From Gadus chalcogrammus (taxonomy: Eukaryota; Chordata; Actinopteri; Gadiformes; Gadidae), in assembly GCF_026213295.1 (NCBI RefSeq), contig NC_079428.1, positions 984,184 through 1,048,183 on the forward strand: a stretch of 64,000 nt of DNA, in the 5' to 3' direction. The notes under the pieces are model-generated. The model made no database searches and was not told where the DNA came from. It saw nothing but the letters and a program-made list of their open reading frames with translations. A program made the position numbers and the translations under genes. Of this stretch, positions 1-9,535 are shown piece after piece. Position 1 is the stretch's first letter. The number at the start of each line of letters is the position of its first letter.

Positions 1-700
1 TGTAGACTATTCATTCATGAAGTGTTGATAATTCATCTCAAAGGTGTTGGTTGTACACCAGTCAGAGTACATTCTCACTCTAGAAGTATTAAATAATCAG
101 CTCTGCGAAGTGCTACAAAGCACTGACTTGGAGTACATCTTTTTTCTCTCTGGGGTTGTAGGTTTACACTGCAGGTGTAAGGAAGCACTGAATGCATTTG
201 CACTCTCAAAGTGTTCAAATCTAACTCTAAATTTGGAGTACATATTTTGCTCTTCTAACAGTGTTCAGTGAAAACTGAACTCTTGGACCTATATATATAT
301 ATACCCCGAAATGGGTGTTAAATGTACACCCATAGAGTATAATATACACTGTGATTTTTGCTGTGCAGAAAAAAGGGGAGTGCGTCCAGCCTACGCTCAT
401 ACAGCCTGCGCGAGCTGTATACAAACATTCAGTCACGAGGAGATTCAACCTTTTAAATTGAGCAGAAATACTTTTTTAATGAACAGTTAGTAATTACATT
501 TATCAAGGGGCTGTATTTAAAGCTACAAAAATAATACAAATAAAAAAAATAAATAACAAATTCTCATGTGCTACCAGCTCTCATGTGGTAGCTCTCATGT
601 GCATGCGCCTAACTGACGACTAACTGTTATCAGGTGACACGCCGCGCAGATCGGATCATATTTCTTTCTCTCCTCCGATGTCCGATACAGCGTAATGGGT
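1..700. other. Intergenic DNA, no gene seen
   Basis: This is AT-rich non-coding DNA. The first 350 bases contain loosely repeated phrases such as 'ggagtaca' and 'gtgtt(c/a)aa', which may be an old, diverged repeat. A few bases around 650-710 (gatcggatcata, tccgatac) resemble the ends of fish hAT-type MITEs. The short open frames here show no recognisable domain. Confidence 0.5.
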
Positions 701-711
701 CAATATCGGAC

Positions 712-1467
712 CAATTCTTCGTTTGCAACTGACGTCACAGCTAATTAAAATTCGTAACCAAACCGGAAGTCGGCCATCTTGGTAGGAAAGCGATCACAAC
801 ATTGCGCCCAACATCACATTAGAGTGGAGGTCATTCAATCGCAAAGCGCGTATCTAACCTCAATTGTTTCGCTATTATATTATTTTGTTTGGCTTATAAT
901 GCCTACCAGTTGTGCTGTGCACGGTTGTGCGAATAATTTCATGTTTTTTTTTAGGATTCCAAAAGTGATCACAACTCAAGGTGAGCGGACGCGTGAGTTG
1001 ACCGAGGAGCGACATGGATTTCGAACATCTACCGGGGCGACATGGCACAAATAAATCTCGCCAACACTCGTATTTGTGGTAATCACTTCATAACTGGTAA
1101 GTTTTGGGGCTCAATCAATTTGTGAGAGGTTCTTTGCGAGAGTTTTTGCGCCTGTAGTTCTAAATTGTTTTTTTAACAGGAAACCCTTAACCCGTAATCT
1201 ACGCTCGGTAGAAGGGCCAGATCCTCGCTAAAATCCAACTTTTTCAGCTTGTAGGGATCGAAACCTAACATGTTAACTTCCTGCTGGTATCTTCCCCTGG
1301 CGGGGCCGCTTAAATTTGAGAAATATTCAGACATTTGTATCGCACTATTGTGTTCGCTGCTAGAAGACGCCTGTGTTTTTGCTTGTGTTTTCCTACCAAG
1401 ATGGCCGCCGTCGTGACGTGAGCACTTTTTACGTCATTTTGATCACGTGGTTGCAAACTAAGAATAC
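712..1467. mobile_element. Remnant of a THAP-domain DNA transposon (inverted ends)
   Basis: The left part (712-729, attcttcgtttgcaac) and the right part (about 1451-1466) are inverted copies with one mismatch. A second inverted block, cggccatcttggtaggaaa, lies at 771-789 and in reverse complement at 1389-1408. These arms enclose a THAP-domain exon. Seen: the inverted ends and the THAP motif. Inferred: a DNA transposon of a THAP-using superfamily (P element, Kolobok or Harbinger/ISL2EU type), internally deleted to about 750 bp. A related element with similar ends lies at about 56500-57480. Clear target-site duplications were not found. Confidence 0.6.
899..1096 (+). pseudogene. Broken THAP zinc-finger exon
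   Basis: The reading frame from the ATG at 899 gives MPTSCAVHGC, the usual start of a THAP C2CH zinc finger, followed by FFRIPKVITTQGERTRELTE and EER. A frameshift follows near 1015-1050. The next frame reads INLANTRICGNHFITG and ends at a good donor (ctg|gtaag, GT at 1097). The C-x-x-H-F pair is the second half of the C2CH zinc site, so the domain is nearly complete but split across two frames. THAP domains bind DNA and occur in P-element-like transposases and in host genes derived from them. The flanking inverted repeats point to a transposon source. No downstream transposase exon was found. It cannot make a working protein as it stands. Confidence 0.7.
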
Positions 1468-2230
1468 CGATACCGTGGATCGGATCGGGACATCCATAAT
1501 AACCGATAAGTCAAATATAGAAATGTTTTTATCATGTATACATCACTAAATTATGCATTTTAGACTTATATAAACCCTGTAAATAATAAAACAATCATCA
1601 ATACCAATAATTAATTGTTTTTAACTAACTTATTATCATTAAACAATGAGTTCTTCATTGGCCCCTACACTGTTCCCTCACCCAGCAACGCACACTACGG
1701 ATGGAGGATCAACAACGCTGCTCTTTCTGCCCAACCCGCTGCCGTCTCTCTCCCCCGGGGGTTGAGGCAGGGCCGTAGAGAGAGCTCGTCTGGGGCTGCA
1801 GTTGTGTCGGGCCCCCCAGACCCCATCTAGCCCAGACTCTGCATGCATGTAAAACCTTTTCTAATGAATGTCCGTGGGATCCGCAAGTGAGAGTAAAGTT
1901 TATTCTGTATGGTATGGTTGTTACTATTAAGATATGTTTGTGATAATAAATATCCCTTCAAAGGTCATGCGCTTTCCCTAACCGATGGTTATGAATAATC
2001 GGTCAATCATTAAAGACCAATGCAAACCAAACCCATTTTTGAAGAAATGATACATAACACCTACATTGTCGGTTAAAAGATTTTGAATCGCAGATTACTC
2101 ATTATAGCAATCCTACTATTTAGGATTGGTTGCTTTGCCCTGGCCTTTCCTAAAACCTTTGCCCCTTTCAGGAAGGACTTTTATTAACCTGTTCCCATCA
2201 TCAAATATATAATCTCAACTCGGCCAACAT
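1468..2230. other. Intergenic DNA, no gene seen
   Basis: AT-rich sequence. A piece at 1474-1495 (gtggatcggatcgggacatc) resembles the terminus of a fish hAT MITE. A GC-rich patch at 1680-1840 carries a 71-codon open frame with no domain that I recognise. Nothing else can be supported. Confidence 0.5.
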
Positions 2231-2276
2231 TTTGTTTGATTACTTTATGGGTGTGGTGCATGCTCCCTTTTCCTTA

Positions 2277-2540
2277 TTACACCAAATGTCTAGGAGGCAC
2301 AGGAGGAAACTGCACATTCAGACACCGGAGCTCCTTGGGATCCCGCTGGACGCGCTCAAACAAGGGATTACGCTCTCTTTCTTTTTCACGAGGAACCGTT
2401 TCTCCCCGGCTAACTTCAGAAAGGCTGCGGGCCGCGATGGCCTCGACTTCCCGTAGGAGCATCTGGGTGGTGTTCACCTGGGTGGTGTTCACCTGGGTGG
2501 TGGTCCTCTGTGGACCGCTGGTGGAGGGTGAGCGATTCAT
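2277..2540 (-). other. Unassigned open frame of 87 codons, possibly an old exon
   Basis: The minus-strand frame starts at 2540 (MNRSPSTSGPQRTTTQVNTT) and stays open to 2277. It holds a tandem TTQVN-type repeat made by a 15-bp DNA repeat (about 2463-2505, gggtggtgttcacct), then a charged stretch (REKERERNPLFERVQRD) and a Pro-rich end. I do not recognise a family. Base composition is more coding-like than its surroundings, but the frame has no clear splice partner. It could be a transposon-encoded exon, a host exon or chance. Confidence 0.2.
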
Positions 2541-2739
2541 GTTGTAGATAATGGAGGAGATGGTGGAAGGAGGAAGAAATGTTTCGTATGAATGAGTAGG
2601 CTTTATCGGTTAAATATAACACAAACAAGGTGTTTCAACCGATGAGCAATAAAGGCATAAAATATGAAATACAGCGATTTGAATAGTGGCTTGATGCCGG
2701 GGTATCTACAGAGGTAGAGCAGCAAATACAAATGCATAT

Positions 2740-2900
2740 ATCATATGTATTTATAAATTGATTGACTCTGTGTATATATATATATATATAAAGGGAGAGA
2801 TATATACAGTATATAATAATGTACAGATACAGTATATAGATCTATATATTTTTTTTTTATGCATATATAGACACTATATGAATAAATTACTATAGTCCCT
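2740..2900. repeat. AT-rich simple repeat
   Basis: A (TA)n run at about 2772-2791 is followed by imperfect tatata/cagtata tracts and a T run at about 2850-2859. Low-complexity DNA without coding potential. Confidence 0.7.
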
Positions 2901-2993
2901 CTCTCTATATATACATGATATATACTGTACGGATTACTGTTTCTTACTCTACCGACAGTGAGATATTGTTTCACCTTCTGCGAATGTAGGCCT

Positions 2994-3030
2994 ACATATT
3001 GTAAGTTGCTTTGGATAAAAGCGTCTGCCC
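2994..3030 (+). mobile_element. 3' tail of an L2-type LINE or its partner SINE
   Basis: The stretch ttgtaagttgctttggataaa followed by agcgtctgcc matches the hairpin-forming 3' tail shared by fish L2-clade LINEs (UnaL2 type) and the SINEs they mobilise. The short inverted pair gctttggataaaagc is the recognised stem-loop. Only the tail is recognisable. The body upstream is AT-rich and eroded. Confidence 0.65.
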
Positions 3031-3239
3031 CTTATCCGCCTTCCCCCCGCTGCACACTTCATTAATCAACGCGCCGGCAACAGGACGCCGTTCAAGTTGT
3101 AAAAACAAGGACTGAGGAAATGGGATTTATAAGTTCCTTTATTTATATTTATTTGTGAATCTGATCCATTTTTAAATAATGCGTAATGTGTGAAAAAAGG
3201 ATTAGTGAATGAGATCCTTTCTGAATGTGCAGTATATAG

Positions 3240-3480
3240 TAAGGTTTGGGTGCGCGTTTGCGTGCGTGCGTGTGATGTACGTGTGTGTGTTAGCGGATAT
3301 TCAGGCGCAGATAGAGCTTATTTATGATAATTTAATCAATTAGAATTTTTCTAACTAAATGTGTGTGTGTGTGGGGGGGGGGGGGGGGGCTCGTTTTCAG
3401 TTGGTCTCATTGATTTACGCTGAGGTAGAACGGGAGGTCGTGCAGGCAGTGTTGCCAGTTTTTTTTTTTTCTCTCAATTG
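3240..3480. repeat. Simple repeats: GT-rich tract, G run, T run
   Basis: GT-rich DNA at about 3250-3290, (TG)n at 3360-3373 running into about 18 consecutive G at 3374-3390, and a T run near 3461-3471. The text around 3450-3520 has two copies of gttgccag(a)tt, a motif also found in an inverted repeat at 56884-56927, so an old dispersed element may underlie this part. No gene seen between 3030 and 3740. Confidence 0.6.
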
Positions 3481-3743
3481 GCCTACTTCTAACCCAAGAC
3501 GTTCGGGCAGCGTTGCCAGATTGGACCATTTTCCCACTCAATTGGATAACGTAATGGCATTAGGCTGGGGAAAATTAGCATAAGGCGAGTACATACAATT
3601 TCGTCTGTTTCAGATTCTTCAGTTCAATTACTTTTACATTTCTGCATTTTTAGCAATGCTTTGCGCTTTTCATTCAGCTGTCAATTTATTTGTTTCCAAC
3701 CATTTACATGTTCTTAAATGGCCATTTAACGTTTCTTATTTTA

Positions 3744-4400
3744 AGGCCTGACTCCACCGGACGCGTTACGGCAGCGTTACGGCTGCGGCACGTCTTGGCC
3801 GCGGTCACCGCAGCAGATAGGTTCCACTCTAATCAATGAGACCATTTCCACCGGGCGCAGCTGCGGAACGTCTCAGCAGTGTCCCAGGAGCGGCTCGCCG
3901 TGCCGCAGCGCTATCATTCCGTAGCATTTCTATTTTTGCCGCAAGCCGTTGCTGAACCGCGTCAATTTCAACAGAGCAGATCGAGCAGGGCAGGAAGTGA
4001 AAAAGTAAAAGCCATAGAGCATCCTGTCAATTTTCTAAATAAAACACAATACTCAGCTCACGTAGCCTATCACAACTTCAAATCAACATTATTACGTCAT
4101 GACCGGTGGCACCAGGTCAGCAGTCAATCAGTCAAAGGGTCTCAAATCATCCTTTTTATAAGGACAATGTCAGAAAGGACAAAGCCTGGCATTTAATTGC
4201 AGTAGTTTTGGGAGTGGAAGGTGAGTACATTAGGTTTAGGATTATCGCCTGATCTCGTGATCTCGCGTAAATACGGATGGCTCGCAAGGCAGCGTTGCGC
4301 TGCCGTAACGCGCCCGGTGGAGATGCAAACAGGGCAAATTCGCAGCCGTTCCGTGCCGCAGCCGTAACGCGGCCGTAACGCGTCCGGGGGAATCCCCGGG
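3744..4400. mobile_element. TTA-flanked MITE, copy 1 (657 bp)
   Basis: The ends are inverted repeats: left starts aggcctgactccaccggacg and continues cgttacggcagcgttacggc; the right end reads the same in reverse complement with a few changes. TTA lies on both sides (3741-3743 and 4401-4403), the three-base target duplication expected of PIF/Harbinger elements. Subterminal GC-rich cgttacggc repeats are typical of a non-autonomous element. A second copy in the opposite orientation is at 61364-61893 in the last intron of the mucin gene. The interior shares the phrases gcaagccgttgctgaaccgc and aggtttaggattatcg with that copy. No transposase is encoded. Confidence 0.75.
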
Positions 4401-4403
4401 TTA

Positions 4404-4975
4404 GGCTACGTTTACATGATGACGGTCTGAACAGAAGACACAAAAGTGGCGTCGCGTCTTCACTTTTCATTCCGCGTTTAGACTAGCATTTTTGGGAGGA
4501 AATCTGCGCTTATACGGTGACGCAAAAGTGTGTGGAATTCGATTGGGTATGCATGTCAGGCGGCTAGGTAGTGCTGTGATACACTATCACACAACACCAC
4601 CATGTCTGAGTGCATGTGTAGAATCTTCCTTCTCTTATCTGCGCCGCGAACACCAAAACATAATTACAGATCCTTCTCCGTTCAGTAATACTATCTGTAC
4701 ATATCCTGTACATCTCGTGGAAAGACTCCTGTAACTTTGTTAGAGCTGCCAGAGCAGCTTGACGGTCCGACGCATGGAAATAATCCAACATGTTTGTGTA
4801 TTTCCCTGTACACGTGCATGTACAGTATGTGACGTAGACGCGTATGCGACGTGCGCAGATCTGAGCAGAGTTTTGCGTCTTAGTGTAGGCGGAAACGCTA
4901 CGGCGGTGCGTAGTCAGGTTTTCCACTCTGGAGGGCGGTTGGAAAAAACACACATTCATATGCTATTTCTATGAA
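4404..4975. mobile_element. Probable DNA-transposon remnant with a 131-codon minus-strand frame
   Basis: The sequence from ggctacgtttacatgatgac to about 4975 has the look of a fish DNA-transposon remnant, with cgtttacatg and gcggaaacgc phrases near its two ends, though I could not define clean inverted ends. The minus-strand frame 4959-4564 (131 codons) contains a helix-like segment, ASDRQAALAALTKLQESFHE. No known transposase motif was recognised. The call rests on general appearance and position next to the MITE. Confidence 0.3.
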
Positions 4976-5628
4976 GTTTCGCACGTATGTACAATCTTTT
5001 ACATCATCATATTTAAATTACTTTGCATGTTTGTGCTGTGGTCATCAATCAACACAACATTACAACTTTAATCAAATGCAGCGGAATGGGGGGGAGGGAG
5101 TTGATTATTGGAAGCTTAACAGATCAGCAAGATAATAGACTTGATTTAGCAATGATGGAGTTTAAAAGTTAATTATGTACAGTTGTGTTCATTCTGGGCA
5201 TATTTGATTTTTCTCCCTGTTAACCCCCCCCCACCAAGGTGGGGGACGTGGGTCGCTTGAGTAAGAATGAACCATGAAAGAACGAGACAGATTGACGAGA
5301 CATTCAAATATTTTATTTAATATATATTCTGGCATGACACAGAAAATACAAAAACAGCATGCAATTACCATTTCACTGATATTTAATCATATTATTGTAC
5401 GCTAGCTCACTAGCCTCTTCTCTCTTCACCACTCAGTCAGTGAACGAACAGTGAGTTAGCGACTCAGCGACTAGTGGGTCTGGGAGGAGTCGAGTCTGAC
5501 AACGATCGAGACGAACGAGAGAGAAGAATCAGGTTGGTTCGTTCTTGTTAAAGATTTGTTAATTCAAACTGATTCGGTCGCAAACGACCCATCACTACTC
5601 TCAGGGCGCAAGTATAGTGGCGTGAGTT
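4976..5628. other. Intergenic DNA with a possible MITE end
   Basis: No gene is seen. About 5395-5600 contains the loosely repeated phrases gtgaacgaacagtgag, cgagacgaacgagagag and gcaaacgacccatcactact, resembling the ends of fish hAT-type MITEs, but no paired end or target duplication could be fixed. Confidence 0.3.
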
Positions 5629-6060
5629 TGCTGTGGCACAATGGATATTGCCCCGAACACTGTCACCAATGCATGGGCCGCAAACCTTCCTCAAAGGCTA
5701 GTTCGAGCCCTGTGCATGAGTAATTGTGTTCAAGTTCTGCTGTTTGAGGCCAGTGCGTTAAGGACATCGTGCTCGAGTCCTGTTCATGTTGGTATTGTGT
5801 GAATCTTGAGTTGCAGCGTCTCGTTTGTGAGATTATCATCTTCTTAGTTTATCAACTCAAAGTATAACTTCAGAGAATCTCACTCTGTGCGTCCCGGTGG
5901 CACGACGGAGATAGTCAGTGTACACTGTCTGAAAATGTAAACACTTCTGAGATCTGGAGACACGGGTTGAGGTCCCGACAACCACACTCTCCTTGAAACC
6001 TCTCAGAGAGCAGTAGGAATACAAGATAAAAAAAAGAATTTAGCTTAAAGAGGTGCCTAG
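5629..6060 (+). repeat. Composite tRNA-like repeat, copy A
   Basis: Several modules resemble diverged tRNA genes. The first has a box A-like tggcacaatggata (5634-5647) and a box B-like gttcgagcc (5701-5709). The second has gctcgagtcc (5771-5780). The third begins gtgcgtcccggtggcacgac (5887) and has cgggttgaggtcccg (5962-5976). The same order of modules returns at 6971-7500, and the last module returns at 8893-9191. This is a tRNA-derived composite repeat, not a working tRNA: the acceptor stems do not pair well. Copy A loses similarity after aagaggtgcct near 6058. Confidence 0.55.
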
Positions 6061-6348
6061 ATGTCGGTGCCATTCCTCTGGTGTGCCAAAGCTTGGCGGA
6101 GATCTGAGAACACAATATATAAAGAAACGGTACCACTGTTTGTTTTTATTTCACAAATTCTGACGTGTTTCTCCGATCTCTCCGGCCCTTGATCAGAGAC
6201 TGAAAATTGAGGAAAAATGAAGGCAGAAATAGCTTTGGGCCAATAACAAGGAAACACACACTGCCATGTTTTATGTGTGGTGTGCCTCAATCTCAACCTT
6301 CCCTTTAGCCCTTAGCCTAAATGGATATTGTGTATTTGACCTGTGGGA
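6061..6348. other. Intergenic DNA, no gene seen
   Basis: No feature beyond short open frames without recognisable domains. Confidence 0.5.
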
Positions 6349-6560
6349 GTGTGAGTGGAGGGTGTTTTCTGCAGCCTCAGCTGGCCGAGTCTGATTGGAC
6401 TCTGGGGCTGGGTGTGGCTGCACACTTGTGGCTCGTTGACCAATCAGTGTGTACAGATTAGGCCCAGCCCTCCCTGGCTTCACTGGGCTGATCTCCTGGA
6501 TGGCAGCGGAGCCCCAGGCCCTGTTCAGAATCAAACCTTGACCTTAACACCACCACCCTG
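6349..6560 (+). repeat. Dispersed repeat, copy 1
   Basis: The core (gattggactctggggctggg, cacacttgtgg, caatcagtgtgtacagatta, gatctcctggatgg) reappears in reverse complement at about 60610-60790 inside the mucin gene's 3' introns. A shorter part, around ggactctggggc, reappears near 62430-62490. It is therefore an interspersed repeat. Class unknown; the ends are not defined. Confidence 0.5.
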
Positions 6561-6970
6561 CGTCCTTGGCCAGGATAAGTCACCTAGGAGGAGTGGAGCA
6601 GCTACCTAGCTGGTGTGTAGTACGGACATTTGCTCCATCAATATTACAACATGTTAGTTGATATGGCTTTCTCTGTTACCGTTGGTTTAGTTAAGCTGAA
6701 TCACTGGATTCGTTTGAATGTTTATGAGCAAGGTAGGCAACGCATTTGTTCTTCAAAGAGTACAGAAAAGGTAAGAGTGCTGTTTACAATATCAGTTTTA
6801 GGACTCAGGTGAATCATTAATATTAATTATTTATATTGTATTAGTGGTGATGCAAACGGTTAGTCATGATGATTGTGTGAGTGTCTTCTTTGTGGTACAA
6901 TCCTCTTGCTTCTCAGACACGTCTATACTAGCCTCATCGACAAGTTAACTTCCGAAAATGTCATAGTGTA
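6561..6970. other. Intergenic DNA, no gene seen
   Basis: AT-rich. A 60-codon frame at 6630-6812 starts with a hydrophobic stretch (MLVDMAFSVTVGLVKL) but has no splice context that would make it the missing signal-peptide exon of the mucin gene. Confidence 0.4.
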
Positions 6971-7500
6971 CATCTCTGTGGCGCAATGGATATGGCCCCC
7001 AACACTGTCCCCAATGCACGGGCCATGAACCTTCCTCAAAGGCTGGTTCGAGCCTCGTGCATGACTAACAGGTGTTCATGGTCTGCTGTTTGAGGCCAGG
7101 GGGTTAAGGACATTGTGTAAAGGTTGGCAATGTGTGAATCTGAGTTGCAGTGTCTTGTTTGTGAGATTATCGTCTTCTATCTCTATTCTAACGTCAACTA
7201 TAAGTATAACTTCAGAGAAGCTCACTCTGTGCGTCTTGGTGGCGTGACGGATATAGTCGGTGTACACTGACTGAAAATGTAATTGAATATTAGAACTGGA
7301 GACATGGGTTCTAGTCCCAGCAACCACACTCTGCTCGAAACCTCTGGGAGGCAAGTAGGGAGACGAATTTTAACAATTTAAAATTTTTAGAACCTTTGAC
7401 CAATAAGAGGTGCCTCGGCAGGTGAGCTGTTTCCTATCTGTTCTGGGGACATGTGTACTATTTCTTCCACGGTAGTTGGTGGGAACATCTGTCTAGTGAA
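6971..7500 (+). repeat. Composite tRNA-like repeat, copy B (longest)
   Basis: This repeats the module order of copy A: gtggcgcaatggata (6979) with ggttcgagcc (7045-7054); a middle linker (gttgcagtgtcttgtttgtg); and a module beginning gtgcgtcttggtggcgtgac (7230). It continues with a 3' part, agaggtgcctcggcagg to gggaacatctgtctagtgaa (about 7407-7500), that is almost identical to 9100-9191. The 3' part itself looks like a decayed tRNA-like module when compared with the reversed module at 7738-7812. Confidence 0.55.
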
Positions 7501-7528
7501 GGGATCCATACTCTCACACATTCATTTC

Positions 7529-7606
7529 GAATGACTGTCTGGGGGACTGGATGGCTGTGAATGAGTGCACTCATTCACAGCCATCCAGCCCCCCAGACAG
7601 TCATTC
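7529..7606. repeat. 78-bp near-perfect palindrome
   Basis: The left arm 7529-7567 and right arm 7568-7606 are reverse complements over 39 bases with one mismatch (7546 a opposite c) and no spacer; the centre is gaatgagtgcactcattc. Such a sequence could extrude as a cruciform or form an RNA hairpin. It lies between the tRNA-like copy B and a reversed tRNA-like module. Confidence 0.85.
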
Positions 7607-7619
7607 CCACTCACCCATT

Positions 7620-7702
7620 CATTCTGAATTGCCGTCTGGGCAAATTGATTGATGTGAATTAAGTCATTCACAGCAATCAATTCACACAGACAGTTATTCG
7701 CA
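7620..7702. repeat. Second, imperfect hairpin related to the palindrome
   Basis: Arms around attgccgtctgggcaaattg and its partner caattcacacagacagttat pair with several mismatches about a centre near 7660 (gtgaattaagtcattcac). The phrase pattern (gactgtctgg, ctgtgaat) is the same as in the preceding palindrome, so the two are probably old copies of one hairpin unit. Confidence 0.55.
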
Positions 7703-7737
7703 ATCATCCGTTCACCATACATTCATTCCCACAAAAC

Positions 7738-7832
7738 CTGCCATGGCAGGAATCGAACACATGTCTTCAGAACAGATAGGTAACAGCTCTATCACCTGCG
7801 CCACAGAGACACGAGCAAGGAGTTGGTGAGAG
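7738..7832 (-). repeat. tRNA-like module, reversed
   Basis: Read on the minus strand, the sequence has a box A-like tggcgcaggtgatagagc and a box B-like gttcgattcc in the correct order and spacing for a tRNA gene. The stems are degraded. Continuation after the hAT insertion (8669-8850, minus strand) shows another module ending gggttcaagtcccaccaaca. These are tRNA-derived repeat pieces rather than live tRNA genes. Confidence 0.5.
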
Positions 7833-8668
7833 CAGTGGCGATTTCTCTAAGACTGCAAGGGAAGCTCAGCTTCCCCTAAAATTTCGAACATTAAATAGTC
7901 AAATATGTATTGTTGTGTTAACATTTCATTGACTACAAATTCGTTAAAATACGTTCATGTCGAAGACGAGTTCGATAAGAATCCTATCCAAGACTGACTC
8001 GATTTTGTTAACTTCTCATACATTCCCGTAATGTCAATGCATTAGACCGTAGAAGCCGAGCGTCCATTCACTTCAATGAGACTGCATGGAACAGTTTTTT
8101 TCATTGCCTCGAAACTCGACGGTCATTGGATAAATGCCCAGATTTGTCCCGCCCCCGGACGCTCAGCGTCTCTGGGGGTGGATGGAGCAGTGGGCTGGCC
8201 TGGGCTAGCCTGGACGCTGGGCTTCCGCGTTATGATTGGAGGATCAGTCGAAAGTCTGAATCACTTTTTGATTGACAGCTATTTGAGATATACACAGTCA
8301 CTTCACTATCGGAGTTCAGTCCCATCGCGGATTTTGCAAGTGAAGTCTCATGACAAACTGCAACGCATTTCTTGGTATTTGCTTGGCGAAATTGCTTCCA
8401 TTATTAATTTATTACACTGTGAATAAAACACATTTATTGTATTTCCTTGTTTCAGTTTAACATACTTTCCGCATTTCCTTGTTCCGAGATTAATATTGTT
8501 TCGTTAGTTCGTTCATTTATACTGTTGGCTAGGTCGGAGTGAACTAGCCAGCTAGCATTTTCTTGAAAAGGAACGGAGGGCCGAATTGAGGTATAAATAA
8601 ATTGACAACTATTTTGATGTAGGCCAAAAATGAGCTTCCCCTCTTTAAAAGACCAGCAGCCGCCACTG
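7833..8668. mobile_element. hAT-type non-autonomous element with 8-bp target duplication
   Basis: The element begins cagtggcg and ends cgccactg. It is flanked by perfect 8-base direct repeats, ggtgagag, at 7825-7832 and 8669-8676. The inner ends (gggaagctcagcttcccc at left, gagcttcccctctttaaaa at right) also match in inverted order. An 8-bp duplication is the mark of hAT elements. The 836-bp interior carries only short frames (116 codons at 8076-8426) without a recognisable transposase domain. It sits inside the reversed tRNA-like repeat and so arrived after it. Confidence 0.85.
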
Positions 8669-8850
8669 GGTGAGAGGTAATAATTGACTTTACAATTCAC
8701 AAGACATCGGTTCAAAACAGCCAATATGTTTGAAGAGAGTATTGTTGGTGGGACTTGAACCCAGGTCTGCAGTGCTTACGATCGTCTGCCCTTATTCACA
8801 TCCAGACACTCCACTTTACCACAGTTATCCTAGCCATGACATGGTCAAAG
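8669..8850 (-). repeat. tRNA-like repeat, continuation after the hAT insertion
   Basis: On the minus strand the segment around 8745-8790 reads aagcactgcagacctgggtt followed by caagtcccacc, a box B-like and acceptor-like end. It continues the repeat interrupted at 7832. Confidence 0.45.
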
Positions 8851-8892
8851 TCATATTTGACACGTTATATTCACATAACATTGATTCCTATA

Positions 8893-9191
8893 TGACGTCA
8901 ACTATAAGTATAACTTCCGAACATCTCAATCTGTGCCTCTCGGTGTTGTACCGGAGGTAGTCGATGCACACCTAATCACAACTGAGATCTGGAAACATGG
9001 GTTTAAGTCCCGGCCAACATAGTCTCATTGAAACCTCTGGGAGAGAAGTAGGGAGACAACATTTAACAATTTTAGTATTTTAGAACCTTTGACCAATAAG
9101 AGGTGCCTCGGCAGGAGAGCTGTTCCCATCTGTTCTGGGGACATGTGTACTATTTCTTCCACGGTAGTTGGTGGGAACATCTGTCTAGTGA
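8893..9191 (+). repeat. Composite tRNA-like repeat, copy C
   Basis: It begins tgacgtcaactataagtata, as in copy B at 7190, includes the module ctcggtgttgtaccggagg to gggtttaagtcccgg, and runs to gggaacatctgtctagtgaa at 9191 with near identity to copy B. It ends exactly where the minus-strand LINE begins. Confidence 0.6.
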
Positions 9192-9535
9192 AACTCATTG
9201 CATTTCTGCGTGGAATGGAGATCAGGTGGAATTTGTGTTGGGGGGTTGGTCAGTCTGTTAACAGTTGCAAATAGGGTTTTTGCATTATTAGTGTTGGTTT
9301 TAATGATATTGGAGAAAAACGTTTCTCTAGCACTTTTTAAGTCTAAATTGTAGGCACGAAGGCTCTCTTTATAGATATCATGGTGAATATGAAGTTTTGT
9401 TTTACGCCAGATGCGTTCAACCTTCCTGCATTCTTTTTTCTGTGCTGTTACAGAAGCAGCTTTTCCCCAGGGTGCCTTTTGCTTTCCAGAAATCGTTTTA
9501 ATCTTATAAAGTGCAATGACATCTATGACTTTCAA
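9192..9535 (-). pseudogene. LINE ORF2 fragment, linker after the endonuclease
   Basis: This open frame of 116 codons contains KKECRKVERIWRKTKLHIHH, then a YNLDLKSARETFFSNII segment and LFATVNRLTNPPTQ, the region between endonuclease and reverse transcriptase in L2-type ORF2. It is in a different frame from the endonuclease upstream, so a frameshift lies near 9535. The frame ends at the junction with the tRNA-like repeat just before the reverse transcriptase should begin. Confidence 0.75.

Noticed and set aside
3374..3390. G-quadruplex regulatory site at the long G run
   Set aside because: It is a plain homopolymer beside a TG microsatellite, with no gene nearby to regulate.
5629..5720. Functional tRNA gene (Arg-like)
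   Set aside because: Box A and box B are visible, but the acceptor and anticodon stems do not pair, and the module recurs as part of a longer repeat.
8076..8426. 116-codon frame as a host gene
   Set aside because: It lies inside the hAT element and shows no domain.
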